Positions 11,561-25,900 of a stretch of 64,000 nucleotides of DNA are shown one piece after another. Under the pieces are notes generated by a model. That model did not search any database. It worked only from the letters and a program-made list of their open reading frames with translations, and was not told where the DNA came from. The translations under genes and the position numbers were made by a program. This stretch comes from Lumbricus rubellus (lineage: Eukaryota > Annelida > Clitellata > Crassiclitellata > Lumbricidae). Positions within the stretch are counted from its first letter, which is position 1, and every line of letters begins with the position of its first letter. Where the stretch lies: contig OX243822.1 of the NCBI GenBank assembly GCA_945859605.1, positions 5,839,900-5,903,899 of the forward strand, given 5' to 3'.

Positions 11561-13910
11561 CAATGGGGGTGGAGAAACGTCACCCACCGCTCGCTTGTCC
11601 ATCATGTGACGAGACGGTTGACCACGTGACAGACGGTCGAACATGAACGGAGGAGGGGGCGGCGGAGGGTGCATGTGGCCGTAGACAGGGGGCGGCATCT
11701 ACACACACAGGCAAACAACAGAGCTGTGAAAATCCAACAATAAAGCAACTCAAAAGCAGTGTCTAGGGTAAATTCACCGGCTTTTTATAAGTCGCTCAAA
11801 TCATATTTTTTAGCTGTGGCTAGACTTGGAGCACCTCTGTCTAGGTTTCTTGAAGAGGCGCTATATAAGTTCTCGAAATGAATGAATGAACGAATGTAGG
11901 AAAGCTACTCCCAATAAATGACCTTTCCTGCCAGACAAATTTCACAAAATGATGATAGTTTTTAGTTGCAATTTACATTTTTATATTACTTGAACTCCGA
12001 TAAGGCCTAAAAAAATAAAACTTGTGTTTCCGGTAACAGAGCTAAAAAAAATTAGGTAGGTAGGTCGGAAAATATTTTTATTTTGGTAAAATATTTTTAT
12101 GCAGTGACTATCCGAAAAAGTATACCCCACTGGTCTTTTTGGCACAAAGGTACACGCTACAACAAAGTACATGTCCTAAACAAGTATTTCCCGACTGTCT
12201 GCACCTAAAACTGCTCTAGAAAACAGTCCTATTAATTTCATTTTGTTGACGTCTTTTCTGTTATGTCAATACAAATGTTAAAAAAAATTAAAATTAAAAT
12301 TTAAAATTTTTTATAAAAAAATTTCTTTATTCAAAAACATTTTTTAAAATAAAAATTAAAAAAAAAATTATTTGAGTCGCGGCAATAAAAGAGGGTCGGT
12401 CGGGTTACCGGAAACACAACATTTTTTTCTAGGCCTAATTAATATAACATGACATTATTTGCTATTATAATGATCATAACATGATATAATCTACTAATAA
12501 TAATAATATTATAAGACACTTAGCATCATATTATAAATAATGAGCATAATCTACTGTTAATATTTGTGGAAATACTATTTAAAAATTGTACAACTGACTG
12601 GCTTCTCTGAGGTGTAGATCTAAATTTAAAACTGTCAAATTTAAGAACGTTAAAATTGTTCCTTGAAAACATAGTAAAACACCATTACTTCATGGTTTCC
12701 CAATACGGGTAGTTCTTGCTTTGTTTTCCCCAAACCACTACCCTCTGTTTGGCGCTACATGCCCTGGCAATTTTGACCCCAGAAACCTTATCCTATACTT
12801 AGTATTACCTAGCATGCAATGCATAGAAAGCTGCAGTCTCAGGATTAGCTAAGCAGACCATCTTCCTACTGGGAGCGCCTCTGAGTAGTTCCTTGAAGGG
12901 GCACTATATAAATGCTCTGAAAGAATGAATAAATGAATGAGTTAAAACCGCTTTAAATACAAAAAGAAACAAGCCAGAGCGATAACGTACAAATCCGGGA
13001 GGTGGCATTGGAGGCGGCAGTCCTATCTTGTGGTGGAAACCTCGGAATTCGTCTATAGCCTGGAAAAGTGAAAAAGTCTGATGTAGTCACAAACGGAAAG
13101 AAAGCAATCTAACCCCCCCCCCCCCATATCTCTCTCTGTCACACACACGCAAACGCACACTCGCGCACACAGAGGATAGCCACTGACGCAGCTATCTAGG
13201 TCTCTGAGGAGTATTTATGAAGAGAGAGATGTGACACATGACACTGCGATTGAGACGACTTACTTCAATGTGCTGATGACCATCCCTGACTGAATGATGA
13301 CCGTATCGTCCACTAGAAAGTAAACAATGATAGACTAACATCAACTGATTGAACAATAAATCAATAAAAGTGCCATTGACCTATTTCAAACAATCAATCA
13401 ACCAATAAACTACCTCTGCCCAATCAACCAATCAATCACCTTCAATCAACTGAACAATCAATCCAGCAATAAACAACCTCTAATCAATCAATCATTAAAC
13501 TACATTCAATCGACTGAACAAGCAATCAAGACATCAATCAAGCAACCCTGGACATGACCTGCAACCAACATGCCACTTCGAATTCAAGCTACTACACTTG
13601 ACAAATTCAACGACTTGCGCAATGACATTATCATTAAACAACAATATAAAATTACATATACACACATACATCCCTAGTTACAAGCATTCATCAGCGTACA
13701 ATGTACATACACTGGTACAAATACTCCACACATGTATGTACATACGTACGCATGCATAAGTATGATTGGGTAAAGAGCAGTGGTTAAAGTGGTTTGGGTG
13801 AGCAGTGGGAACGCCAACTGTGAGCAGTGGGAAGGCTGATGAGTGATGTACAAATAAAATACCAAAACACATAATTTTTTACCTCATTGGTCTTCGGCCT
13901 GGAGAACGAT
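11525..13910 (-). CDS. YTHDC1: C-terminal exons of the YTHDC1-like gene
   Basis: Four exons: 13883-13910 (28 nt), 13264-13312, 12991-13059 and 11525-11698. They join in phase to read [20 protein letters not shown], then [15 protein letters not shown], then [20 protein letters not shown]. This matches the Arg-rich then Pro/His-rich composition of YTHDC1 C-termini. Each has an AG acceptor and GT donor. The final frame runs through PPPLPAVY into CIVFNYL and TAA, the last residues being read from antisense LINE-tail sequence. A different final exon is possible. Confidence 0.65.
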
Positions 13911-16900
13911 CTACGGGAAGAAAGAAAAACAGCAAAAAAACTTCATTCATCAATCAATCAAATTATGCAGACTTTCATAACTCACAGGTCAACACAAAAG
14001 GAGCAGAAGCAGAAGCTGATGAAACATGTCTTTCACCAAAAAATTAATGGCCAACATTAGACACGAACAGATAGCCCAAATGTGTTTACCAATTTTTACC
14101 GCTGCATCTTATGGACTATGCAGTAATTATTGATGGCATTCAGCAATTGTGAGTGAAGAACTTTTGTTGCTCGGGGTCTCTAGACACTACACCAGTGTTT
14201 CTGAACCAGTGTTCGACCGAACCCCTGGGGTTCGATGAGCCACTGCCAGGGGTTCGGCAGAGGGCCTCTTAAATATATACATGTTCAGGGTCAGTGAGTG
14301 CGAGTGCTATTTTATTTTTATTTTCGACTTTTACTTAATAACAAATGACATGTTAAGATGCAATTGGTAGTGTTGGTACGATTAGTTAAAACTGTTAGTA
14401 GTTCATGTACTGTATGTATTAATATTGTATCACATTTTGGTACAATTCTTTATTTCCTTTTGTTCCCATTAGTTAAAAAAATTAATGTTCAAACTTGAGG
14501 GGTTCGGTGAGTGGTCATGAATTTCTCTTGGCGTTCGGCTCCCTTGAAAAGGTTAAGAACCACTGCACTACATAGTAACCGTCAGAGACAACTCCACAAT
14601 CATTATATCATCTGCCGTGTCCAACTCTTATATAGCTTGGGATGCCACTGTTTTAAAGGTGTGTAACTGTCATCGGTATTAAAAGTGTGAGTCAAGGACT
14701 TGTTGCTGGACGAGTCGACGTTCCTACACAGAAACCCTCTCAGGAGAGGATGAACTTAGAAGGAAATATTGATTGATCACATGGATGCACTGCTAAATAG
14801 ATCAACACTTACATAGTTTTGGTTGGCACCGTTTTAAAGGTGTCTAAACGTCATCGGCAATCGTGAGTGACTTGGACTTGTTGCTCAACGTCCCTACATG
14901 GAGACGCGCTCTATAAATTCTCATATACGACACAGAATTCATAATTACATAAATACAATGACCTTCAGGACAGCTTCATTGTACATAAATTTGCCAAGCA
15001 CAAATGACCGCACCATCTTACTTTGATAATAAGAGTGCCATATATAAAATAATACAAATACATAATATCTATCCATCTGTGAGAAAAGCATTGCCACTAG
15101 ACAAAATATAAGATGGTCGAGATGTAGATATAAAAACATCAAATTGAAACCAGTAATAACACATGTGTCTAGATAGAATTGCTACAGACAGCAGACACTA
15201 GTGTGACCAGAACGCTCACAGGCTAGGGGACATTTGTGCCTGAACAGTCTTTAGAATAAAATATAAACACCGACATAATTATACACTCGGAGAAAATTGC
15301 ATCAACATCAATTTAAATATATGGCTTGGGAAAGAAATTCCTGCTTTAGGACAACCGTGCTTATTTTTATGTAAACAATGGCTTTAGTGTACTGGTTCAC
15401 TGTTCATGGCCCAGTTTTATAATGAGGGTTATTCAGTGCAGATCTGTAGTCTCTATACTTAATTGCCCATCATGTAATTGACTTTACTATAAGACAGCCT
15501 AACAATACGATCACACATGTACATGGACCTCAGTATTATGATACAAATGGACCTCAGTGTTCTTTTTACCAAAGCGCCATACATTTGGGATTTTCCTTAA
15601 TACATTCACACAATTATGGGCCTTTCGTTTACTATGTATACAGATTCCGGAAAAACTAGCCTCCTCCCTCGTGTGTATGTGTACTTTTCTACACTCACAT
15701 CTGCGCGTGTATACGCTTGATGCACACCCACCCCCACCCCAATAGAAGCCTATTATACAGTTCCCATAAAACAATCAAGGACAATAGCAACGTGTTCGAA
15801 TAAAATAATTGGTTTACCAAATGGTCCATGGCATCAGGGTATACAATATTACCCCTCTGGCACAGTTCCACTTTTCCGGCAGTTTCATTTTAACAAGGCC
15901 ATTAATAGACCAATTACTAGCTTACCCGATGCCTACGCCTAATTACATCATCAGTAGGGTGGGGGCCCCAACACACATGCCTTTCGGTTGACCCCTTTCT
16001 GCCCTTCCCCCATGCGTACCCACTAACAGCCCACAATAAGACGTCAGCTTACTACAACAGGATTTCGCACTAGAACGTTCTGGCAACCCTAGTGTCTGCT
16101 GACTCTATACATTAGTTTGTGATGAGAACCAGACAGGCAGAACTTACTTCGGTTTCGGTCGTTCCATCGGGAATCTTTGACCTGTCTGTCCTGCAGCTTG
16201 TCAAGTCTACTATGTCTCTCCTGCCTAAATTAATCCAACCAGTACATGATTCCAACTCTTACACACTCAACCTTAACCCTCAAATACACATGCAGTATAT
16301 ACAGTGAAAAATATATGACAGGAAAATGTGTTGAAACTAAAATTTTCTTAAACTAACTCAACCGCAAAACAGCAATGCAGTATACTGGAAAACAAACAGG
16401 ACATTGAAAGATACATTTAAAAACGATAAAATTTTATCATTTTGAATCTAAACCACGGAATGCAAGAAGTACTGAACGGTATGAGAGAAAGACATGATGT
16501 TGATTCATGTAAGTGTCTTCATGAGATTCTTGCTAAGGCGCTATATAAATGGCTACACACACGCACATGTATACAAATACAATAGTAAGTAAACATAGCA
16601 GGATAAACTGTGGAAACCTGAACATCTCCTGGTCTGAACCGCTGCACACACACACACAGAATACAGAAAGCTGGATAGAATAATAAAAGTTGAAGCAGCA
16701 TAAAATCATCAACGCCTACATAAACACTACACAGTCCTGTCCAAATAGCTTGGGGAAATTTTTGCCAGGGGCCAGGTAACTAATCGCAGGTACACAAACA
16801 ACCATACATACATACATGCATACATAGATACATACATAGATACATACATAGATACATACATAGATACATACATACATACATAGACATACCTAGACAATGG

Positions 16901-19900
16901 AATATAATAAACTGTTTTGATTAAAAACTTGGCTTTTCATACACACACAGACATTCATTTATATTAGACATGTATCTAGAGTCATAGACACACACAAACA
17001 TGTACATAATTTGACAAAGACATACATAGTTAGACAAACATACATACATACACACTTATGTACATACAAGAAGTCCAAAATATACAACACCCAAATCCTT
17101 CCTTGATACTTTCCCACATACAGATGTACAGTATGTACACAGTGCTACACATGAGCGCAAACACCGAAATACATAAACCCAAACATGTAAGTACACCTGT
17201 CTTCACATTAATGGGCAGAGGGCGGGGTACCCAAATGGCTAGACAGCTCAGCCTATAACCCATTGCCAGCAATGCAGAGTACCAAAGTAGAGAGGAGGCA
17301 AGGTGGGCCGGCGGGTTAGGGGGAAGTGGGATAAATATGGGGTGGGGAGTAGGAGCGAGGATATGGGATGAAGTGAAGCGAGGGTGGGGAAGTAAGAAAT
17401 TGGCTGGAAGCGGGACAAATCCTAAATTTCGCGGGAAACGCCGGGTACCCCAGCTAATTGCCAATAAATGGGTTAGAAATGTTTGTTGCTGGGCAATTCA
17501 GAGCAGACAAACTTTTCGAAACGCATCAATGAAATTATTGCTCAAATTATAGAAGTTGGAATGACGACAAATATTGTTGCTTTAACTTGCTTTAAACAGA
17601 AGTTGGATTGATGAAAATAATCAATAGAAGTTGAATTGATGAAAATAATCTTGCTTAAACAGAAGCTGGTTATATATAAGAAGATAATTCTTGCTTCAAT
17701 AGAAATTGGTTTTAAGAAAATAATTCTTGCTTCAATAGAAGTTGGATTGACGGAAATAATTCTTGTAATAAACGCAGCTTTGAAGGAAGCTCATTTCAGA
17801 TGGACGACCCTACAACCGAGAAAGCCCATTAACCTGTTAGTCATAAGTTATCGTCCTACGGAACTGCAGATGTTAGGCCTAAAAAAAAGTTGTGTTTCCG
17901 GTAACAGAGCTAAAAAAAAATTGGGTAGGTAGGTCGGAAAATATTTTTATTTTTTAAAATATTTTTATGCAGTGACTATCCGAAAAAGTATACCCCACTA
18001 GTCTTTTTTGCACGCTGAAACAAAGTACGTGTTCTAAGCAAGTATAAACTGCCTATTTCCCGACTGTCTGCACCTAAAACTGCTCTAGAAACAGTCCTAT
18101 CAATTTAATTTTGTTGACGTCTCTTATGTTATGTCAATACAAATGTTAAAAAAATATTTTTTTAATATTTGTTGAAAAAAATATTTTTTTTAATAAAATT
18201 TTTTTACAAAAATATTTGGGTTGCGGCCGTAAAAATGGGTCGGTCGCGTTACCGGAAACACAACAATTTTTTTTACGCCTTAGGCTTCTTTTTGGTTTCC
18301 ATCTAGAACGGTAGCTACCCTGGCAAATCTGACAAGCGTAATTGGATGTTAAATGATTGCTCCCGTCATCAATTACTAAATTTGACAGGCCAGACACGAA
18401 TACCGAGCTCAGGGTGTTTACACTATAAAAGTAATTACTGCAATAACCCGCCCACAAGCCTATTTTCATAATACGCAATTTACTGGCTTATAAATAGCAA
18501 CGAAACGTTCATTGTGTAAACAGTCGGATCTCGGTAGGGACTTCCCTGGTCCAGTGTGTAAACGTAATTACTCAATTATGGCTCGAAATGTTTTAAATTG
18601 GGTTTGTTCAGATCTAATGGTACCAGAGTAGTTGTTTAATTATATATGTCAACTTCATTTACCTGGTATACGATTTCGACTTTATCAGAGTGTAAAACAC
18701 GCCCATTAAAATTTTAAAATATATAAAAAGTTATGTGCTAAACTCGTCAATTAAACGAAAATTCTATTTAACTATTACAGCTTCGCTATTAAATACAGCA
18801 GTTGTGACTGCAGCTCAATTAAACGATCCTATAATGAATGCTATAAAACTATGCTCGATTTAAATAGTTTTCGCCCATGCTTAAACTCTGGGCAAAAGCT
18901 GCAGCACAGCGTTTACCAATCAATTTCCACAATTGAAATTTTCCTGTTTTGATAGGTGATGGGGGGGGGGGAAGGAAGCGGTAAAAAACTTGCAAAATAT
19001 TTCCTGTTAGCCGTCTCTTTGACCTCTTTGTCAACTTCCCTACTCAGGTTACAAATTGAGAGACTATCACAACAAAGCAGGTCATGAAGTTCAATGTCTA
19101 TGGCTCTGTGACAAGTTAAATGAACAGACATATGTATACATAATTAGACATACATAGTTAGACAAACATACACTTATGTACACAACCGCAAGGTGCAGCA
19201 TCCAAATAGACAAGCATACATTCAACCAGAAACACACCCACAGACAGATCATATGGACTGAAAAACACGCATACAGATGAGTATTAATACAGTACCAACA
19301 CATGTACAGGCACACATAATCGTATATCCAACCACATTCGTACATACAGAGGCCTCCACACAGTGAACGTCTAAGCCCAAGGCATTGATGTACTCTCATA
19401 AAATAATAGAACACATTGAATGTGTCAGGCGGTGAATAAAATTATATACACACAAATAATATGCAGTATTTTTAGCTCTATAAGCATGCACTCTCAAATA
19501 ATAACAATGTTTTCTAAATAATAATAAAAGTAATGATACAAAAATATAACAATAATAGTTATAATAAATAATAATATAATTATAAATAGTAAAATAACAA
19601 TACTAATAATCATCATAACAACAATAACAAAGTTCAGACAGATACCCAACATCAATTACGCCATTTACTAATCACAGGACATATATGTGTGTATGAATGA
19701 ATGTATGTATGCTTTAAAACACAGCGCAACACATTTAGAAGCACTGCGTTAATTATATACACATAAAGCATTTGCAGTATTTTTTAGCTCTATAAGCAAT
19801 TAAAATAACAATACTGTAAATAATAGCTTCCTAATAGTGTTGTCTATGTGGTCCAAATCATGCACATGGACCTTTCTGGATCTCACCAACAGCATCGTTG

Positions 19901-22900
19901 AGAATTTCAAATGGTGCTATATAAATGACAACATATATATAAGTACATGCAAATATCTGTGACTATTCTTCAGTAAATCATCACATTGGGGGGAGGGAGG
20001 GGCATGCTGGCTACTACAACTTTCCGTCTATCCATCAACGCTTCAAAGCTAGTCCATTGCTCAATTCCTGCTCTGGTCATCAGCCACAAGTAAATAAGCC
20101 ACTGATGGCAAAAATAGGCACCTATACAAGTTTTCCATACACGTGCATTGATTATAACTGTACTTTATTCATTAATTCATTTCGAAAATTTACATAGTGC
20201 CTCTTCAAGAAACCTACTCAGAGGCGCTACCAGCCCAGCCACAGCTAAAAAGTAGGATTTGAGCGACTTATAAAAAGCATTTGAATTCAGCCTAGGCATA
20301 AGTCACAAAGTTAATGGGAGGCCATTCCCGATAGCGGGACCCACAGTAGAAAAGGCTTGGTGCTGTCTGGTAGAAGTGCAAGCCTGAGGAACTATATACA
20401 TCATCAAAGCATTAACGTTAAAGTTATAATAGCAATTATTAATTCTAAACACATGCAACTACTACAACTATCCAAGCAATCATGTTTAGAACCAGTATTA
20501 TTATTACTATAATTATTTTATTATTATTATTATTATTTGGTGTTAGGCACCTTAGAGTAACACAAAATAATTTTTATGGCCGTTATCAATGAAAATAATT
20601 CATATTCAACCAACCCACTGCTCCATCCGAGACACACCTGTGACGATGATCCCAGTGCAGCCGGCCGACAATTAATGCCTAACATAGCAGCAGGAAGTAG
20701 CAAGTGTCACTCATGCGCACACGTGGGTGGTGGCACAGGTGGGTGGCGTAGTGGTCATATGACGATGATGGTGGCGTGTCCATGAAGCGAATGGTAAAAT
20801 GTCCAAATGTGAATAACACAGTCCAATGAGCAGCAGCCACTGAAAAGCTTTCTACTGACATTAGTTAGGGGAATGTCCATGAATTCATTCCGAGTGGCCG
20901 TTTCTCTGTAATGTCAGTCGTAGACAATAGCTATTCTTCGTGGATTGCAAACACTGCAGAGCGCAACAATTACCTGAAAGCAGTTTCAGGATTGCTCACG
21001 AAGAACATGTATTTCATGAATGTTTGTTGTGAAGAAGGTATTCCTAAATGTTCTTGTGCTGTAGCTGTAGGGCGGTCATGACAGTAGCATCTCTTGGGAT
21101 TGCTCAGGAGATATTCCTGAACGTTCTCGCAATTCCTGTAGGGCAGTCATGACAGTAGCATCTCTTGTCGGATTGTTCAGAAGATATTTGCTGAAGGGGA
21201 GTCATGACAGCAGAATTTCAGGAGGTTTTCCTTGAATGGTCGTCCATATGCTGTATGGCCGCACCTTCTCCATATTGATCAGGATGTTCATTTGCTGACA
21301 AATTGTTCAGAAGAAATTCCTGAATGTTCCTTGTGTGTGGTGTGGCAGAACCTTCATAACATCTCTGGAGGAGCTCTTGAGTGATCCTTTTTGCTTCTGA
21401 TATATATGGCAGATGCTGCAGTACTGTTTCAGGATTGTTTCGGAATCCTACCGTCGGTAAAGGTATTCCTTGATGGTCCTTGTGCGAGATGATGTCAACA
21501 AGAAGGAAATGATCTTGGTTTTGTTCCAAGGATGAGATGAATAATTCTGCAATCATCCTTGTCCTTGCAGAATCCAGAAACCTGGAAGGAGATGGACGTC
21601 TTCTTATCTTCTCTGTGCCTTTATCTTCATCGTTATTCATCAGATGCACTTGTCATTGAACTTGTCAATGAACTTGAGGCATTTCTCCATTAGACGGCGG
21701 CTGCATTATTGGCGTGTATTCTTATGTCAAGAGCTGTTGAGGTAGTGGATGGAAAATCTTTGAAGTGCTGTTGCAGAATTGAATGATGGAAAGGAAGATC
21801 AATTTAAACAACATTTCTGAAGTTGTTTTATCCACGGCTGTGATGACGACTTATCCCGATGTGAAGTTGCAGGGTGGGTGAAACAACTAATCAGAAGGTA
21901 TCACAGAGTTCAACCGCATTTCGTAATTTAAACGCAAACCTGGCAATAGAATTTAGTCTATCTAGAACTAAAAATGAACAGAGTCTGATGAGCCCAGCTC
22001 AAAACGTTCAAAGTCCAGAATGGAAAGAAACCAGAGAACTCCTCCGGCGTTGAAAACACTAATCCGCACAGAATTAACGGAACAGAAAATAAGTCCATCC
22101 GCATGGAAACAGATATCTCTGATACAGTCCAGTAGTATGAACCCCCAGCAACTTACAAAGTACAACTGCACTTGAAGTTGCACAGAGACCCCAGAACAGA
22201 ACAGCTGAAATCGTGAACTCGCGTCACCAGCCATCGTTTGTAAACTTGCAATTTTTTCGCTATCAGCACTCCCTAGTAAGGATCGTTCATTTGGGTGCGA
22301 TTTTTTAAGAGTCCCGCATCCGGCGTACAAGCAGCGTCCAAGCTCGAATGGCAAAGGCGTCCGGAAATTCCCATCGGTATTTCCCCATCTAATTTCAGCA
22401 CACAACACCGCGCCCAATTCGTCGCGCCTGAATAAGGCATCAACAGCACATTTACGACACATCAACAACACAATGCTCGCTACACATACTTACCGACCTT
22501 AAAATGCTCGCCGCAGAGCTAGCAACAGCACAGGAACACCAGTGCCAACAACCCTTGCTTGCTGAATGATAAACTTGCAGCCCGCACCCAAACTATTAAC
22601 GAGCTCTGCTATGAAGAGCCACTGCTTCCAATAATATTACCACCACTTAGGTAGAGGTATCAGCAGCATTGTGTCAGGTGACTAAAGTCCAGTGGGTTAA
22701 GCACACGATCATCGACTTCAGTTCCAGTTCAAACAGAAGGAGGAGGATGTCTAACCTATAGTACGGCGGAGCGCCTCCTCCCCCGCGAGGGGGCGACGAC
22801 GGGGCCCGCATCTCGAACGCGTTTAACCCGTTAAGCTTTAGGGTCTGCTTGGACTTCATTGCGATCGCGTTGAGGTCGATACGACGATCACGTGGAAACA

Positions 22901-25900
22901 TACGACAGACTTCTTCACCCGACACTGGATCGATCTCCTGCAACGCAAGAAAAGACGGATCGGATAAACACCGGTCAACAGTTGTGGTACACGTAACTAG
23001 GACTGTATGGGGTGGGGGCCAAGTAGAGTAATGGTTAACACGCTGGCCAAGAGTGCGAGAGGTAGCAGGTTCGAGCCCCTGTTGGGCGGATTTGATTTGT
23101 AGGCTGCTATTAGCGCCATTGTAATTGCAAAGCTGTCTGCTCAGTTGGTAGTTAAGTTTAATTAAGATTACTGCAAAACTTGTAAATGTAAAGCGCAGTG
23201 CGTCTTGCAGGCGTTTCATAAAGAAAAGATTATTATTATTATTATTATTTTATTAGGTAAGCGGTTCCCAATCTGTGGCCCGAGGGCCAAAAGTTACCAT
23301 TATCCTTGTAATTATGGTTAGCAACAGTCTAAATATCATTGCTCTTTGGCGTTAAGAACAAATCATCCAAGTTCAGTAGTGGAACAATCAATCTATATAT
23401 ATAAAAATGAAACTTTCCAATAGTTTGTGTAAAGTGTTCTCGAAACGTACCGCACAGATTGTTTTGAAAATTTCACAAAACCTTCCATTACTATCAGAGA
23501 GTTTCCAACTTTTTTTTCTCCGAATAAACGCAATATTTTCCACAAAAAGTGAACTTTGCATTCCGCTCCACCGCCATTTGCAAATTTAAAACCGCACGTT
23601 GCCAGATTCACAAACGCCTTGACAGTGACTGCGACCATGCAAACGAAACATGAATGAGGTTGCATCCCATGACGTCATAAGCGATTCGCATAATTAATTT
23701 GCGGCCTTCTTGGTTGAGGGAGGAAAGGAGCGGAGGGGGCGGGACGGAGGGGGAGGGGAGGGAGGCGGCGGGGGAGGGGGAGCGGGACGGAGGGGGAGGG
23801 GAGGGAGGCGGCGGGGGAGGGGGAGCGGGACAGAGGGGAAGGGGAGGCGGAGGGGGAAGGGGAAGAGAGAGGGGGAGAGGGAGGGGGAGGGGGAGGGGGA
23901 GGAAGAGGGGAGGGGGAGGGGAGAGTCTTTTCTGCCACAGCAACGCGTGGCCGGGTACAGCTAGTCCTAAATATATTTCTCCCAGGTAAGAATCTGAACA
24001 CCCGACTACTCAGCAAGACTTTAACCCACCGTTGCATGGCATTATAAAATTGGTGCCTATGTCAATGCATATTACATAACTTAGTAAATATAACGAAAAC
24101 AATGGATAAGAAAGGTAAGCCATTTCACAGCAGCAGATACCTGACCGTCGCGTCCGATTTTCACTGCACAGCCGTCGTTGAAACTGTTGCGAATGTGAAG
24201 AGTCCGGTCAAACTCGAGTTCATTCCTACAGTCGATAAAAGAAGAAGCATACATCAATCCGTATATTAAATGTTACCGCAGTCATTTTCAACACAACAAC
24301 AGTCTTCGTGAAATAGATATCAGCAATCAGCATAGATGTTAAAATGGAATAAAATGTTGTTTTTTCCTCACAAAAAAAAACAGCAGGGGAAAAAATGGAA
24401 AAACCAAATTAATTTTACTCCTTACTGCATCTAAAAATAAAAACCTTGTTTACACAATTTTATTTTAGGATGACTTCGAAACTGTTAAATTGTGACGTAA
24501 ATTGACAGGATCCTTGAAAATAGAGACAATGTAAAGGATTTTAGCTTTTGGTCGCACTCTTGTTGCTAAAGCTGCACACTAAGCTGCACTCAATTTCACA
24601 AACTGTTGAAGACCATTTTTTTCGCTTGATCTCGGCCGGAAGCGCCTCTGAGCAGGTACCTTGAAGGGGTGCTATATAATTTGATTGACTATCTTATCCA
24701 GACCAACCTGTTGATCCAGTCCAGAGTAAAGACTCCACTCAGCATCCGTGCCGATATCCCGACCGGAAGAACCCAACGGATCGGCGGATGGTTGCGATCG
24801 GACTCCGAAGCAACACGCGCAAATCCTTAAAAGACAACAACAAAAACAACGATGACAACTGAAACCGCATTCACTATTAGAACGTTAACGCAAACAGTGT
24901 CCCAGCACTTCTCAATGATCTAACAAGCTATGCATGCTCAACCACTATTCATATATGACATCTGAAGCGTTACATGAATACATGCAGAATGAACATACAT
25001 GGAGCAATTTTACATAACTCACTCTCACAAAAATACAAACTCAGATGCAGTGTCCGCTCTGCATTCGGGAGCGCCTCAGAGTAGCGAGAACTTGAAGGGG
25101 CGCTATAACAAGTGCACATACAAACATTCGAAAACTGTGGAACACGGTAACCGTTTAGCTAGAGCGCCCGACCTTTTAGCATGAAAATTTAGAGATGGTT
25201 CAAGACACCCACTGCAGGGGTATGTGCAGGGGAGGAGGAGAAGAGGCAGGCCCAGGAAACGACGGATTAACCGTGGAAGAGGCGATGAGGACAGCACAGG
25301 ACAGGGTCGACTGGAGGCTATCTATAAAGGAACGGCTGATGCGGGCGCAAGCTCGCCAGGGCCATAAGTCAAAGTAAGTACAGTTAACTGTTAAATGATA
25401 AGTGCTTGGAATATCTCTTTGCATCCTTACATGGCATCGGTTGACAACGTTTTAAAGGTGTCGAAATTGACTGTCTAAAGTAATTCTAGGCTTTATTAAT
25501 ATTTAGTCATGTCCAACCTTTATATATAGCATCGGTTGACTCGTTTTAAAGGTGTCTACGGTAACTGTCATCGGAATGCAGAGCGGGAGATACCCAAAAG
25601 TGGCACTGCAGGGATATGTGCATGGGAAGAGAAGAGGCAGGCCCAGTAGACGTTGGATTGATATGGTGGAGGACTGTCTGACGATGGGATTAACCGTGGG
25701 AGAGGCGACGCGGACAGCACAGGACAGGGTCGATTGGTATAAAGGAGCGGCTGATGCGGGCGCAAGCTTCGCCAGGCCCTAAGTCAAGTAAGTCAAGCCA
25801 CCCAGATCTCTAAAATGCTTACTACGTACAATGGTACATTAAGGTTCCTTCAAATTGAGTCACAATGAAATTGATAATAGACAAAAAACTGAGGCCTACC

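Noticed and set aside
18300..18345. Minus-strand [14 protein letters not shown] after TTGCCAG as the missing YTHDC1 exon
   Set aside because: Residues look right, but entry phase does not fit the upstream exon and no GT donor follows; the MITE at 17876 abuts it.
16800..19400. CRISPR-like regular repeats
   Set aside because: Simple tetranucleotide runs and LINE tails; no spacers of uniform length, and the DNA is eukaryotic.
23608..24037. Long Pro/Ser-rich (minus) and Gly/Arg/Glu-rich (plus) open frames
   Set aside because: They run over the GGGGA-type array of a Helitron-like element; a purine-only or pyrimidine-only strand lacks stop codons. Same for 38016-38579 and 61887-62378.
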